Assembly (NCBI GenBank): GCA_948144175.1
Contig: CANXME010002051.1
Location: 406,001-470,000 of the forward strand
Length of the DNA stretch: 64,000 nucleotides
Origin: Closterium sp. NIES-65
Taxonomy: Eukaryota; Streptophyta; Zygnematophyceae; Desmidiales; Closteriaceae
Direction: 5' to 3'
A model generated the notes under the pieces. The model worked only from the letters and a program-made list of their open reading frames with translations. It had not been told where the DNA came from and did not search any database. Of the stretch, positions 1 through 10,225 are shown one piece after another; the stretch's first letter is position 1, and the number at the start of each line of letters is the position of its first letter. A program made the position numbers and the translations under genes.

Positions 1-551
1 AACGGTGAGGGTGGTGGGGCAAACAAAGAGAAAGTGGTCCCTGACCGGGCGAAGGGTGTCAGGGAGGCGGGTGACTATGTAGTAGAGGGTGATATACATA
101 GGGGGGGGGGGGGGGGTTCTTGGCGCAGAACTCGGCGGGAAGGGCAGCGCGGTAGCGAATATCACTAGTACGAAGGTGCGTAATGAGGTACAGGGAAGAG
201 GTACGGCAGGATGAGGCGGCTAAGTGCAGCAGTGGCAGGGGAGGAGTAGCGTGCAACTACAGCATCGTACAGGGTCTTAGCACTCTTGTACTGGCTAAAG
301 TGCGCACGCTCAGAGGTAGGCAGGTGGCGACGCACAACAAGACGTGCAGCAGCATCGCGTGTGGCCCACTGTGAGCGAACAGTGGCGTCAGCATCAGCAG
401 CAGGGGTAGGAGAGGCACCAGAAGTGAGGTCAAAGAGGGAGAGACCGTCTGCCCTATCGCACTGTAGGAAAAGCTGCAGGTCATCTACCCAGACATCAAA
501 GTCAATGGCCCGACCCTCAGCGTCAAACGCGAGGACACTGGGGGTAGCCAT
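1..551 (-). pseudogene. gag: gag N-terminal fragment of Copia A, frame broken at a poly-C tract
   Basis: The start codon is at 551 and the protein opens with the lineage signature MATPSVLAFDAEGR. About 145 residues of Gag follow, with motifs shared by every copy here (WVDDLQLFLQ, ARYSSPATAALSRL). The frame is lost at a 16-base C run on the coding strand (G run at 101-116). Beyond it the Gag frame resumes out of phase (VTRLPDTLRPVRDHF) and runs off the window. Removing one C would restore the frame, so this is an inactivating indel, a sequencing length error or a slippage site. The same run is variable in the other copies. Confidence 0.8.
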
Positions 552-1330
552 GACAGCAGTAGATTAGGAGCGCGAGCGGTAGACTAAGGGCAGCGCAGTA
601 GTAGAGGTGCCGCTCTTATCGGGCAGGCGAGACGGACCGAGTGTAGAGGACAGGGCGGCTCGGCAGCACCAGCAGCTCGGCGGCTTGGCGACTCGGCGGC
701 TCAGGCGGCTCAGCGGCTCGGCTGGAATGGCGGCTCGGCAGCTCGGGCGGCTCGGCAGCTTGGGCGGCGCGGGTGCTGCAGGTACAACGGTGGTCGTCGC
801 TGCAGGAGGCGGCGCCGTTGTAGGAGGCGGTGACGGCGGCCGCTGCTGTAGAGATGGCGGCGGCGGCTGCTACTGCAGAGACAGCGGCGGCCGCTGCAGG
901 AAGCGGCGGCGGCGGGCCGCAAAGGGATCGTAAGGGGCCGGTAGGGGCGGCGCCTGGGCCGGTAAGGGCGGCGCCGGGGCCGCGAGGGTGAGGCGACGGA
1001 GCCGCTAGGGCGGCTAGGAGGGGTCGCGAGGGCGGCTCGAAAAGGCCGCGAGGGCGGCGCGAAAGGGCCGCGAGGGCGGCGTGACGAGGTCGCTAGGGCG
1101 GCGCGACGTGAGGGGCCGCGAGGGCGTCGCGACGGGGTCACAAGGGCAAGGGCGATGCGACAGGGCCGCTAGGGAGCGCGACGCGACGGGGCCGCTAAGG
1201 CGGCGCGACGGGGTCGCAAGGGCGGCGCGACGGGGCCGTGAGAGGGGAGCGCGACTCGGGCAGAGTCGGAGCGCGCTACGGGCAGGAAAAAAATGTGGTG
1301 GGCCCTAGGAACAGTTCCCACAGGGGAACC
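552..1330 (-). other. GC-rich leader (5' UTR) of Copia A
   Basis: This is non-coding DNA between the primer site and the gag start. It is made of loosely tandem GC-rich words such as GGCGGCGCGACGGGGCCG (about 950-1260) and a GGCTCGGCGGC-type array (about 655-770). Reading frames here are by-products of composition. Equivalent leaders with unrelated arrays occur in copies D, G and C. Confidence 0.6.
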
Positions 1331-1342
1331 TGCTCTATACCA

Positions 1343-1467
1343 TGTGGAAATGAACGAGAATGAAATCACTAAGGGAAAGTTGGGTACAAGTACAAACCCT
1401 AGAAAGCTGTAGCCCATATGTGCTACCCCACTTTAGCCTACAGTAGCTATGTCATATAAATCTGACA
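1343..1467 (-). repeat. 5' LTR of Copia A (125 bp)
   Basis: The LTR is bounded by TG...CA. On the minus strand it starts TGTCAGATTT and ends CCACA, directly followed by TGGTATAGAGCAGG, which resembles the initiator tRNA-Met primer site (TGGTATCAGAGC) with one base missing. It differs at only a few positions from the LTR at 59303-59428. Confidence 0.85.
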
Positions 1468-3157
1468 TGTCTGTCCTCCGTCCGTCGGGGGTGAGTGTGC
1501 TTTTGGCACGGACGTCCTTGAGGACATGCAGGAGGACTTTGAGTGCTTTGTGGCTGGTGTAACTCATCTCGTGGTCATGCTGCTTGCCCCTGAGGGAGAC
1601 CCGGATGCTCCAGACATCCCGATACCGCGCTCTTACGCTGAGGCGATCGTGGGTGAGTACTCCTCTCAGTGGCAGACAGCCATGGACGCATAGATGGCAT
1701 CCTGGAAGTCCACAGGAACTTACGTCGATGAGTTTCCCCCTCTTGGGGCGAACATCGTCGATGGCATGTGGATTTTCAGGGTGAAGCAGCCGCCAGGTTC
1801 TCCGCCTGTCTTCAAGGCTCGTTACGTTGCACGAGGCTTCAGTCTGCGACAGGGAGTTGACTCCTTCCAGACCTTCTCCCCCACCCCGAAGATAACCACT
1901 CTTCGGGTGCTGCTGCACGTCGCCGCTCAGCGTGACTACGAGCTTCACTCTCTGAACTTCAGCACAGCGTTCTTACAGGGCACCATTCACGAGGAGATAT
2001 GGCTGCGCCACCCACCTGGCTTCACTGGGTCGTTTCCTCTTGGTACCCAGTGGAGCCTCTGTCGGCCGGTCTACGGTCTCCGCCAGGTGCCTCGTGAGTG
2101 GCACGACACACTGAGGACGACACTTGCGGCTCTTGGGTTCACTCCTTCTACTGCTGACCCGTCATTGTTTCTGCGCACCGACACTTTGCTGCCGCCGTTC
2201 TACATCCTCGTCTACGTCGACGACTTGTTCTTTGCCACTTCTGACACTGAGGCTCTCACCCTGGTAAAGTCGGACCTGCAAAAGAGACACGCGTGCACTG
2301 ACCTAGGTGAGCTTTGCAGTTACCTTGGATTGCAGATCACCCGGGACAGAGCACGCCGCACCATCACACTTACTCAGTCACACATGGTGCAGTAGGTCTT
2401 TTAGCGCTTCAGCTTCACCTGGTCCTTGCCACAGCCCACTCCTCAGGCTACAGGCTACTCGCTCTTAGCTCCACCTTCGCACGAGTCCGTAGAGCCGAGT
2501 GGTTTGTACCCAGAGCTAGTGGGTTGCCTCATGTACGTGATGACCTGCACTCGTCCTGACCTTGCGTACCCTCTTGGCCTTCTGGCTCGCTACGTGGCTC
2601 CTGGTAGGCACCGAAAGGTGCACATGGATGCTGCTAAGAGGGTACTGCGCTACTTGTGTAGTACATCAGGCATGGGGCTTGTGCTTGTCCTCACTGGGCA
2701 CTCTGACGCTTCTTAGGTTGACGACCTAGCTACGCAGCGGTCGTCACAGGGTTACACGTTCAGCCTTGGCTCTGTCTTTCTTTTGTGGCGGTCTACGCCA
2801 CATCTCCAATTGTGAGGCTGAGATCTACGCCACAGCCATGGCTGCACAGAGCTACGCTGGCTCGCCTACCTGCCCACCGACTTGGGAGAGCGGCCTCGTT
2901 CTCCTCCAGTTTTGTACGTAGACAACAAGGCCGCCATTGCCTTGTGTCAGGAACACAGACTAGAGCACAGAGCGAAGCACATCGCTCTTCGTTACTTCCT
3001 TGCTCGAGAGTTGCAGCAGCGTGGTCTGCTTCGTCTTGCTCACGTGGCCACTCGGGCCAACACTGCTGATATATTCACCGAGGCATGTCCGTCTGGTGAT
3101 CATCAGCGGTTTTGTACTTTGTTAGGCCTTGTTCCTACGTTTCCTCACTTGCTGTAG
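1468..3157 (+). pseudogene. pol: Copia B pol remnant: reverse transcriptase and RNase H
   Basis: The translation shows Copia RT blocks in order: MASWKSTGTYVDE, GMWIFRVKQPPGSPPVFKAR, VARGFSLRQGVDSFQTFSPT, STAFLQGTIHEEIW, and the catalytic YVDDLFFAT near 2212-2238. RNase H blocks follow (YLCSTSGMGLVL, YVDNKAAIALC near 2918). In-frame stops lie at about 1691 (TAG), 2394 (TAG) and 2715 (TAG), with frameshifts in the RNase H part. The end matches the other copies (LGLVPTFPHLL, stop 3155-3157). Confidence 0.85.
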
Positions 3158-3380
3158 ACTTTGCGTGTACTGTGGCCTATATATATACCTGCATGCTTGC
3201 TCTTGCTAGGTAGTGATCACTGTGTTGTTGATATATATACCTCTACATGTGAACTGGGCTTTTGGCCCTTTGCTTTTGCCTAGTGTGTGTGGAGACATTG
3301 TGATCCACCCTGAGCTTGCTTTGCTTTTTCTTGACTGGTCTTGTTACCCCTTGCTCTCCCCCACTTTGCCTTTGGGGGTG

Positions 3381-3513
3381 TGTCAAATTATATATGTGCT
3401 TCATATGTGTAGGTTGTAGTGGGGTAGCTAATATGGGGTATAGCCCTTTTAGGGTTTCATACTTGTACCAAACTTTGACCTAGTTCATTCTTTCGTGCTA
3501 GTTGTTTCTGACA
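3381..3513 (+). repeat. 3' LTR of Copia B (about 133 bp)
   Basis: It starts TGTCAAATTA directly after a G-rich polypurine tract and shares the core GTAGTGGGGTAGC...ATATGGGGTA with the other LTRs. The 3' end is assigned to TCTGACA at about 3513. It is diverged from the other LTRs, which fits an old copy. Confidence 0.65.
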
Positions 3514-3666
3514 GGATTAGTATTGGGCATTGGTTTGTGGTGAGTGAGGTATGACAATAACAAAGGCCTAGTATTTGGCGTTGGTTAAATGGTGAATGAG
3601 GTGCAATTATACGACGTCTCAATATTTGGGCTTGTTAAGTGGAATGTGAGTTGCGATTAGCCCAGA

Positions 3667-4486
3667 TTGATGTGCATGACAACCAGGGAGTCGTCGGCGT
3701 CCATGCCCTTGTCGGGGAAAGTGTGTCGCGCCAGCTTCCCGCTGACGCACAAGACACACGGAGCGTCGGTGCCGGCCGATGGCTTGATGTCTAGGCCGGT
3801 GGCGACCTCGTGCTTCTCTGAGCTCGTGATGGTGTCAACGCCGAAGTGAGCAAGCTTCGCGTGCCACCTGGCCGGCGTTGTCAGTAGATCTGCACTGTGG
3901 ATGCCCGATTGATCCTGGAGAGGGTTACAGGCGCGTTCGCCTGGGGGGTTATGGGCGCACTGACCCGCTACTGAAACAAGCCCTTTTATCCCAATGGTCT
4001 AGTGGTTGGGATTCTGACAGGCGTCGACGTCGCCGTCGAGACGATCACCCGCAGAGCCACCGTATCTGTCGTGGTCGACATCAAATTCGTTGACGAAGGT
4101 CGGCGCAGAGAACCTGGGTGGTGTACGTTTCCAGCTGCCGAGACGAGGAGCATCTCGTCACCGTCGTCTTGCAGCTTCACACCGCTCTCCTTCAACTTGC
4201 CGGCGGATAGCAGGTTCGCTTGCACACCCGCGTCGTAGAGCACGTCGGGGATGAGCACCTGCTTCCCGGCTTCTCCTTGCAGGGCGACTGTGCCTCGGCC
4301 TTGGACGTCTTGCAACGCCCCATTGAAGCTCCGTACGTGGTTGACATCCCCGCTTGGCTTCAAGTAGACGAAGGCTGCCTTGATGCGATGAACCGCCACG
4401 CCTGGTGGCCGACGTCTAGGTGACTCCGGCATGACTTCAGGGCAATCTTTACTAGGTTCCTTGTGCAGAGTGAATGTAGATGACAA
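3667..4486 (-). pseudogene. Relic of a second Copia lineage (protease/pre-integrase region), split by a solo LTR
   Basis: Read on the minus strand, 4486-4020 gives a Copia protease C-terminal pattern (QGRGTVALQGEAGKQVLIPD followed by VLYDAGVQANLLSAGKL). Below the inserted LTR, 3878-3667 continues in the same sense with WHAKLAHFGVDTI and CVLCVSGKLARHTFP, the GAG-pre-integrase zinc-binding pattern. The protein differs clearly from the main Copia lineage of this window. The frame is interrupted by the solo LTR at 3879-4019. No LTR of its own was found. Confidence 0.7.
3879..4019 (+). mobile_element. Solo LTR of the TRIM family, with target duplication
   Basis: These 141 bp match the LTRs of the TRIM at 33101-33475 almost base for base. 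The copy is bounded by TGTCAG...CTGACA and flanked by the direct repeat GGCGT (3874-3878 and 4020-4024), a 5-bp target duplication. No internal region is present, so it is a solo LTR, probably left by LTR-LTR recombination. It contains the tRNA-like A box (TGGTCTAGTGG) but no B box. Confidence 0.92.
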
Positions 4487-4904
4487 GATTGATTAACAGA
4501 GAAAATTACAAACAATAAATAGATCGAACTAGCCATGTACTTTAAGGGGCAAATCCGCTTATTATATGTGTTTTACATGTATTTCTATAGTAAGCCTGAC
4601 TCTTGCTCTTCTCTTGTTATTGGGCCGCTGCTTCTGTTTGTACAGACTGTTACGCCTGTTGCCATTCCTCGCCTGTAACCGTTCGGCCCAGATGGTCAAC
4701 AGTCGCGACACTTAACCTTTGCAACCATTGACCTTCCTGCCCAGTACAAGCTAATCCGATACAACCGCTGTTTGTTGTTTTGGTAGTAGCGGGTGCGATA
4801 TAACTGCACCTTCGGGAATATCTATCTCAATTCCCACTTACTCCAACATAATGATCAAAAGATACTAGTGATAAGAAAGTATTTGAGAATAAATATGGTA
4901 ACCA
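4487..4904. other. Intergenic stretch, no gene seen
   Basis: This is AT-richer DNA between the old Copia relic and the pogo-like transposon. No open frame, LTR or repeat could be recognised. It may hold the decayed 5' part of the Copia relic at 3667-4486. Confidence 0.4.
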
Positions 4905-4906
4905 TA

Positions 4907-4930
4907 CCGTTTGGCCCCGGATATAAGCGC
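4907..4930 (+). repeat. Left terminal inverted repeat of the pogo-like element
   Basis: It pairs with 7984-8007 over 24 bp with a single T/A difference at the fifth base, and is preceded by TA at 4905-4906. Confidence 0.93.
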
Positions 4931-5463
4931 ATATGCGCTTATAATAACTAATGATTTTTTAGGGGTGGCGCTTGTAATTGAGGAACGGCCATAAGCGCCG
5001 GCGCTTATAAAATGTCAAATTCCAATTTTGGTTTTCGAAATATTAAAGTGAAGCCCACAATAAGGCGAACACAACTGTGAACGTTGCGCATGGGATCGTG
5101 CATGAAATTCCGGCGAAAACTGCCGCGACTCGATTTCCCACCGCACAGAACCTGTCCTGGAGCAACGCACCTGCCAGCGATGACGTGCATCCTGGCGTGC
5201 GGCCCAATAGGGTTTACATGCGCTGCCAGGGTGCCACATTTCACCCGAACTTTCGAGAAGGGGGTGGCATATTCCTGCCAGCGCAGCAGATACGTGCCGC
5301 GATTCCCTCCTCTGCGGGTTTAGGCAGGGGGGGATTCGACTATGCCTGAAGAGGAACTCGAGCCGCACACCAGAAGGGGTCCCCTCCAAACCCTCATTTC
5401 TTCGCCTTCTCTTTCACTTTTTTCATTCAGATTCTTGGTCTCGCCCGCCATGCTGCGGAAGCC

Positions 5464-7719
5464 ATGGCGGAATTCGCTGGCACTCATTTCTTGTTCAAAA
5501 AGAAGCCCGCGCGTAGGCCCGCCTTCGTAGTTGACGCCGACGGATGGTACTCCCGTGTCCCACCTGAACCACCAGAGCCACCACAGCCTCCATCGCCTCC
5601 TGCGCCGCCTGCTCCTCCTGCTCCTCCTTTGCCGCCTGCGCCTCCTGCTCCTCCTGTTCCTCCGTCTCCTCCAATTCTGGGATGTCCTCACAACACAGGG
5701 GATCCGCCCGTGCTCACGCTCCTGCTCCCGACTGCGTTCGACGAGTGGCTGGAGGAACCGGAAAGCAACAAGGCCCAAGATGTTGAGGTACCCGGCGCAC
5801 CTTACCCTGGACCACGTTGGGGCCGGCCCGATGATTGCACCACGTGGGACGAATCTGCACTCGGAGCTGACGACGACGTGGCTGAGGACGAGGAAGCGAG
5901 CCGTGCTGACGGCGACGAGGAAGCGAGCCGTGCTGACGGCGACGAGGCTGAGGAAGGTGGCGCGCAGGGCGGCACCGCTGAGGATGTGTTTCCTGAGGGC
6001 GTACCTGGTGGCGACGACGACGACGGTGTCGAGTACTGGTCACGTGACGGGCTCCCCGAGGAACTGCCGATACCTTCCTTTCCACCAGCTAACCGCAAGC
6101 GACCCCACCCGTCTACCCAGAACCGTGATGCCCGCCCCCCCTCTCTCAGGCACAAGATCAGCGATCACAAGCGCAAAGGCTACACCGCTGCGGAGAAGTT
6201 GAAGTACGTCGCGATGCTGGATGTGGCGAAGTCGGTGCGCGCACTAGCTCGGGAGTGTGGGATTCACCGGAAGTGTCTCGCCAACTGGAAGGTGGCAGCG
6301 GGGTTTCTCAAAGAAGCACACTCCGGGCGGAAGCGCATGCACGGTCACGGGCGGGCCTCGTGGTACCGCTCCATGGAGTTGAAGGTGTACGAGCTGCTCC
6401 TGGACTGGCGCCGCAAAGGAACCGCCGTGTCGGTCGGCCGTCTGCGGGAGTGGTCGAGGGAGTTCATGAAGATCCTCTACCCGGACGTCAAGTGGAGCGG
6501 GAGTCAGAGATGGTCGGAGCGGTTTCGGAAGCGGTGGAATCTGAGCGTCCGAATGAAGACGCGGGTTGCTCAGAAAACAGCCGCTCGTAAGATTACGCCC
6601 CTTGCTTTTATGTCTAAGTTTCAGGTTCACTTACTAAACTGCCGTCTATCCCGCCCGCTTTCCCCCGTCTCACAGATCTTGCGGAGCAGTGCCAGAAATT
6701 CTGGCGTTTTGTCCGACACATGCGTCGCGCGCGCGGCATCGAGCCATGCTGGATCCTCAGCGCTGACCAGACGCCGCTCTGGCTGGAGATGCCCGCCACC
6801 ACGACCGTGGATCAGACGGGCGTACGGTCGGTGCCCATCCGGAGTGCAGGTTACCAGAAGGAGCGTGTGACCGTGATGCTGGCGTGCACGGCGGACGGGG
6901 CGAAGCTCAAGCCGTGGGTATTTTTCAAGCGGAAGACGCTGCCGAAGGGCAACTTTCCTCCTGGTAATAAGTAGCAACTGCCGCTGTCTTACCGTATCGT
7001 TTCTCATGCCGCGCTAAGTTTAAGTGCCATTTCTGTGTGCAGATGTGGTCGTGGCTTGCCACGAGAACGGGTGGATGAACGCAGAAGGCGTCATCCGCTG
7101 GCTTGAGGAGTGTGTCAAGCCCTTCTTGCAGCCCCGATTTGGCAGGTGTGCGAAGAGCTCTATGCTCGTGATGGATTCCTACGGCGGCCACCTTACCGAG
7201 GGGGTGAAGGAGAAGCTCCGCGAGATCAACTGCGTGCTTGCTGTCATCCCGTCGGGTTGTACGGGTGAGGTTCAGCCACTCGACGTCTCCATCAACAAGA
7301 GCTTCAAAGCATCTGTTCGTCAGCAGTACCAGAAGTGGTTTCAGGAGGAGGGCCAAGAGCAACTGACACCTGCAGGTACGTTGTTTCCGTTAAACACGCA
7401 GGTTTATCCCCCTTTCACCCTTGGTCACTGACATGGCTTTCCCGGGTGTCTCTGTTGCGGTGCAGGGAATCTGAAGAAGCCCCCCCCAGAAGTGGTCCTT
7501 CGATGGATTTCACAAGCCTGGAAAGCAGTACCCTCCGACCTCGTCAAGCGCGCCTTCCTCATCTGCGGCATTAGCAACGCGCTTGACGGCAGTGAGGACC
7601 ACCTCGCCATGGCGCACAGGCGGAGCCAAATGACGGCGGAAGTGGATGTAGACGACGGCATCATCGCCGACGGATTCTTCGGCAACAACTGCCAGGAGCC
7701 CGAGTCTGACGAGGAGTAG
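5464..7719 (+). CDS. pogo-type DDE transposase (four exons, 665 residues)
   Basis: Exons: 5464-6586, 6676-6963, 7043-7375, 7466-7719. All three introns are GT-AG and the phases join without a break. Order of parts: proline-rich stretch (about residues 34-75), acidic segment with a duplicated EASRADGDE unit, helix-turn-helix (KGYTAAEKLKYVAM ... ALARECGIHRKCLANWK, about 235-280), a second DNA-binding block ending GSQRWSERFRKRWNLS, then the DDE domain. Catalytic aspartates are seen in LSADQTPLW, VMDSYGGH and QPLDVSINKSFK, with 35 residues between the last two, a DDE_1/pogo pattern. It would bind the element's ends and catalyse cut-and-paste transposition in the nucleus. The ATG at 5464 starts the longest clean frame; an ATG 13 bases upstream is out of frame. 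The tail is acidic (EPESDEE). A domesticated gene is possible, but intact TIRs argue for a live transposon. Confidence 0.9.
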
Positions 7720-7725
7720 TTCCGG

Positions 7726-7788
7726 TAGAATAGCAGATTAAGTCTAAAATTGTGTACCTAGGTAGAATAGCAGATTAAGTCTAAAATT
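7726..7788 (+). repeat. Tandem direct duplication (about 31 bp, two copies) after the transposase stop
   Basis: The word GGTAGAATAGCAGATTAAG... occurs twice in a row between 7726 and 7788 in the transposase 3' region. It is local and shows no relation to the terminal repeats. Confidence 0.75.
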
Positions 7789-7983
7789 GTACTAACTTGT
7801 AGTATTCGTTGAAGATAACGATGTTATAGTTGTTGTTTGCTTTTGTTGTGGTGGTAAAAAAAGTGTGAATATTGAGGGTGGCGCTTATAATAAGGAAGGG
7901 TACAAAAGGGGTGGCGCTTATAATCGAGGATCGGCCATAAGCGCCATGCTCCAGATAGAAGCGCCGGCGCCTGTAATAGGCCG

Positions 7984-8007
7984 GCGCTTATATCCGGGGC
8001 CATACGG
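7984..8007 (-). repeat. Right terminal inverted repeat of the pogo-like element
   Basis: It is the inverted partner of 4907-4930, followed by TA at 8008-8009. Confidence 0.93.
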
Positions 8008-8009
8008 TA

Positions 8010-9012
8010 ATATCGATACCCATTATAGGTGCCGGAATTGTGGTTCGTACACCTAACCACTATTATTTTCTAGGGGAAACCCAACCCATTAATCTTGCGT
8101 TTCAAAGTTACCCTGCACGTTTTCGACTATTTCAGTTCGACACTTAGATGACTGGGGCTATGAATGATGCCTAATGCTCGAAGTTTAAACTCATGCGAAT
8201 CTGAATCCATAGCGCAATTCTACAACACTCTCTTCAGGGATCTGGAACAGACTCTCGCTAAAATTTACTGATGCCCCACACAACCCTCGGTCAAAGATTT
8301 AGAAAGGGTGCATACCCCACTTGTGCAAGTGGGGTTGACAATAGACCGAAAGAAAATAACGTTGGTTAGATGTAATTGATTCAGGTTTATTGAACAACAT
8401 TGGAAAATGATGTGGCAACGTTTAACGGGAATAGTTAAGTCTCATGATTTTCATTTCATTGTTGAAATGTTTATAAATCAACAATAAAAACAAGATGGAG
8501 ATGATAATGCTAACAATAGTCATATTTTATGCTAAGTGGATGTTATAAGCAGGAATATGAGTTCATATACAGCGTTGTAACATAGACTCCTGCACTTTTA
8601 GTTGTAACGGAGCCATTCACTTTGAAATGAAACAGGGTGAAGGAAGAATTTGGTGACTGGGCATTCTTCTCGATTCTGGGGCCCAGAAGTCCCTGTGGGG
8701 CTGGGGAATGAGCAAATCCTACGGCGCACTTTCCCCTTCAAATGAAAATCGACGGAGATCGCTTTACATCGGCGAGTGCCTTGGGGCACGCTTGGTGCCA
8801 CCGTGGAATCAAACCATTGGTTGCACCGATCGTCGCGACATCTTCACGCGGATAATGTCCGACATCTCCATCGCCCCGGGATTCCCACATCTCGAAGTTG
8901 CATCAGATTCTGCGCTGGTGCAGCCTCTCTGAAACCCCATTTCTCCTCCACGAGTGTGACTGGTTTGCAAGTGTACACTTCGCACACCTGCACTCCACGC
9001 ACATCTGACACC
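8010..9012. other. Intergenic region upstream of psbO
   Basis: This is AT-rich DNA from the pogo-like element to the psbO start. No gene or mobile element was recognised. The last 300 bases should contain the psbO promoter and 5' UTR, but no confident TATA box could be placed. Confidence 0.45.
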
Positions 9013-10225
9013 ATGGCCGCCACCGCTGCGTCCGCCAGCCTCAAGGCTTCCACGTTCGTGCAGCCTAAGATCAATGCCACCTCCCTCAAGGCTGCTCCCG
9101 TCTCGCAGGCTTTCGGCCTGAAGACTGCCTCCGCCAAGGTGTCATGCTCCGCGGAGGAGAATGTGCGCGGCTTCGTGCAGAAGTGCGCTGATGCCGGCAA
9201 GGCCGCTGCTCTTGCCCTCGCCTCCACTGCCCTGGTCGCCTCGGTAAGTCGGATGAGCATTGAAGGCTAAATTGTAGAAGCGCCAGAGCCCTTAGTTCCT
9301 GCATCAGACTCGAATTTTCAATTGGACTGGACTTTTCGTTTGAATCCGAGCGTAGACATCTTTGCCGCTGCTACAGTCGAGAGCTAGATTTTACTCAATT
9401 CGCCTTTCCTGCGTCCCTGCTTTTGTTTGTCTTTTTCTCATCCACCTTTCCTGCGTCCCTATTCTTCTTGTCGAACAGTCTGCCCAGGCCGCGGTTCCCA
9501 GGCTGACCTTCGACGAGCTCCAGAGCCTGACCTACTCCGAGGTGAAGGGCAGCGGCATCGCCAACCAGTGCCCCATCATCGCTGGCGGCGTTGACGGCTT
9601 CGCCTTCAAGTCCGGCAAGTACCAGGTCTCGAAGATGTGCTTGGAGCCCACTGGCTTCACCGTGAAGGCGGAGTCGCAGTTCAAGGGCCAGGGCGAGGAC
9701 TTCCAGAAGACCAAGCTCATGACCCGCCTCACCTACACCCTGGATGAGATCGAGGGTCCCCTCGAGGTGAACGGAAACAACCTCAAGTTCACGGAGGTCG
9801 ACGGAATTGACTACGCCGCCGTCACCGTCCAACTCGCGGGTGGTGAGAGGGTTCCGTTCCTGTTCACCATCAAGGAGCTTGTTGCCTCCGGCCCCGCTGA
9901 CAGTTTCGGAGGGTCGTTCCTCGTGCCATCGTACCGTGGCGCCACCTTCCTTGACCCTAAGGGCCGCGGTGGTGCTCAGGGCTATGACACCGCTGTCGCT
10001 CTGCCCGCCGGTGGTTTCGGCGATGAGGACAAGCTGCAGAAGGAGAACCAGAAGAGCTACAAGTCCCTGAGCGGCAACATCCAGTTCAGCGTTGCCAAGT
10101 CGAATGTGGAGACCGGTGAGATCGGCGGTGTGTTCACGAGCGTGCAGCCGTCTGACACAGATATGGGTGCCAAGGTGCCCAAGGAGGTGAAGATTGAGGG
10201 CATCTGGTACGCCCAGCTTGACTAA
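9013..10225 (+). CDS. psbO: Oxygen-evolving enhancer protein 1 (PsbO, 33-kDa subunit of photosystem II)
   Basis: Exons 9013-9243 and 9479-10225 (intron 9244-9478, GT-AG, phase 0) give 325 residues, the usual size for a PsbO precursor. PsbO is the extrinsic lumenal protein that stabilises the Mn4CaO5 cluster of photosystem II. A Ser/Ala/Lys-rich stromal transit peptide (residues about 1-50) is followed by a hydrophobic lumen-targeting stretch ([14 protein letters not shown]) and a thylakoid processing site after AQA. The mature chain starts near [12 protein letters not shown]. Family marks include [10 protein letters not shown] and KMCLEPTGF, holding the two conserved cysteines, plus [25 protein letters not shown] and the C-terminal [28 protein letters not shown]. 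The intron falls exactly at the lumen-targeting part. The context ATGGCCGCC supports the start. The gene appears intact. Confidence 0.98.

Larger units (their letters stand above)
1..1467 (-). mobile_element. Copia element A, 5' part only (LTR, leader, Gag start)
   Basis: On the minus strand this reads LTR (1467-1343), a tRNA-Met-type primer site (about 1342-1330), a long GC-rich leader (about 1330-552) and the start of gag (551 leftwards). The rest of the element lies beyond the left edge. It sits inside Copia relic B: plus-strand pol sequence begins immediately after the LTR end at 1468. The LTR closely matches that at 59303-59428, so A and E belong to the same subfamily. The expected 5-bp target duplicate is the sequence at 1468-1472, but its partner is outside the window. 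Confidence 0.85.
1468..3513 (+). mobile_element. Copia relic B, 3' part (pol remnant and 3' LTR)
   Basis: This is a plus-strand Copia copy interrupted by element A. It begins inside the spacer before reverse transcriptase, runs through RT and RNase H, then a short 3' UTR, a polypurine tract ending TTTGGGGGTG (3371-3380) and the LTR. Its 5' part must lie left of the window, beyond A. Several stop codons and frameshifts show that it is dead. Confidence 0.85.
4907..8007 (+). mobile_element. Complete pogo-like (Tc1/mariner superfamily) DNA transposon, 3101 bp
   Basis: The element is bounded by 24-bp terminal inverted repeats (4907-4930 and 7984-8007, one mismatch) that begin CCGTWTGGCCCCGG and end TATAAGCGC. 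A TA target duplication flanks it on both sides (4905-4906, 8008-8009). Inside is one four-exon gene for a DDE transposase with an open frame throughout. Subterminal regions repeat the words GGCGCTTATA/TATAAGCGCC many times, including a 38-bp direct repeat at 4962-4999 and 7908-7945. TA duplication, DDD transposase and HTH N-terminus agree with the pogo group. Intact ends and frame suggest recent activity. Confidence 0.93.
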
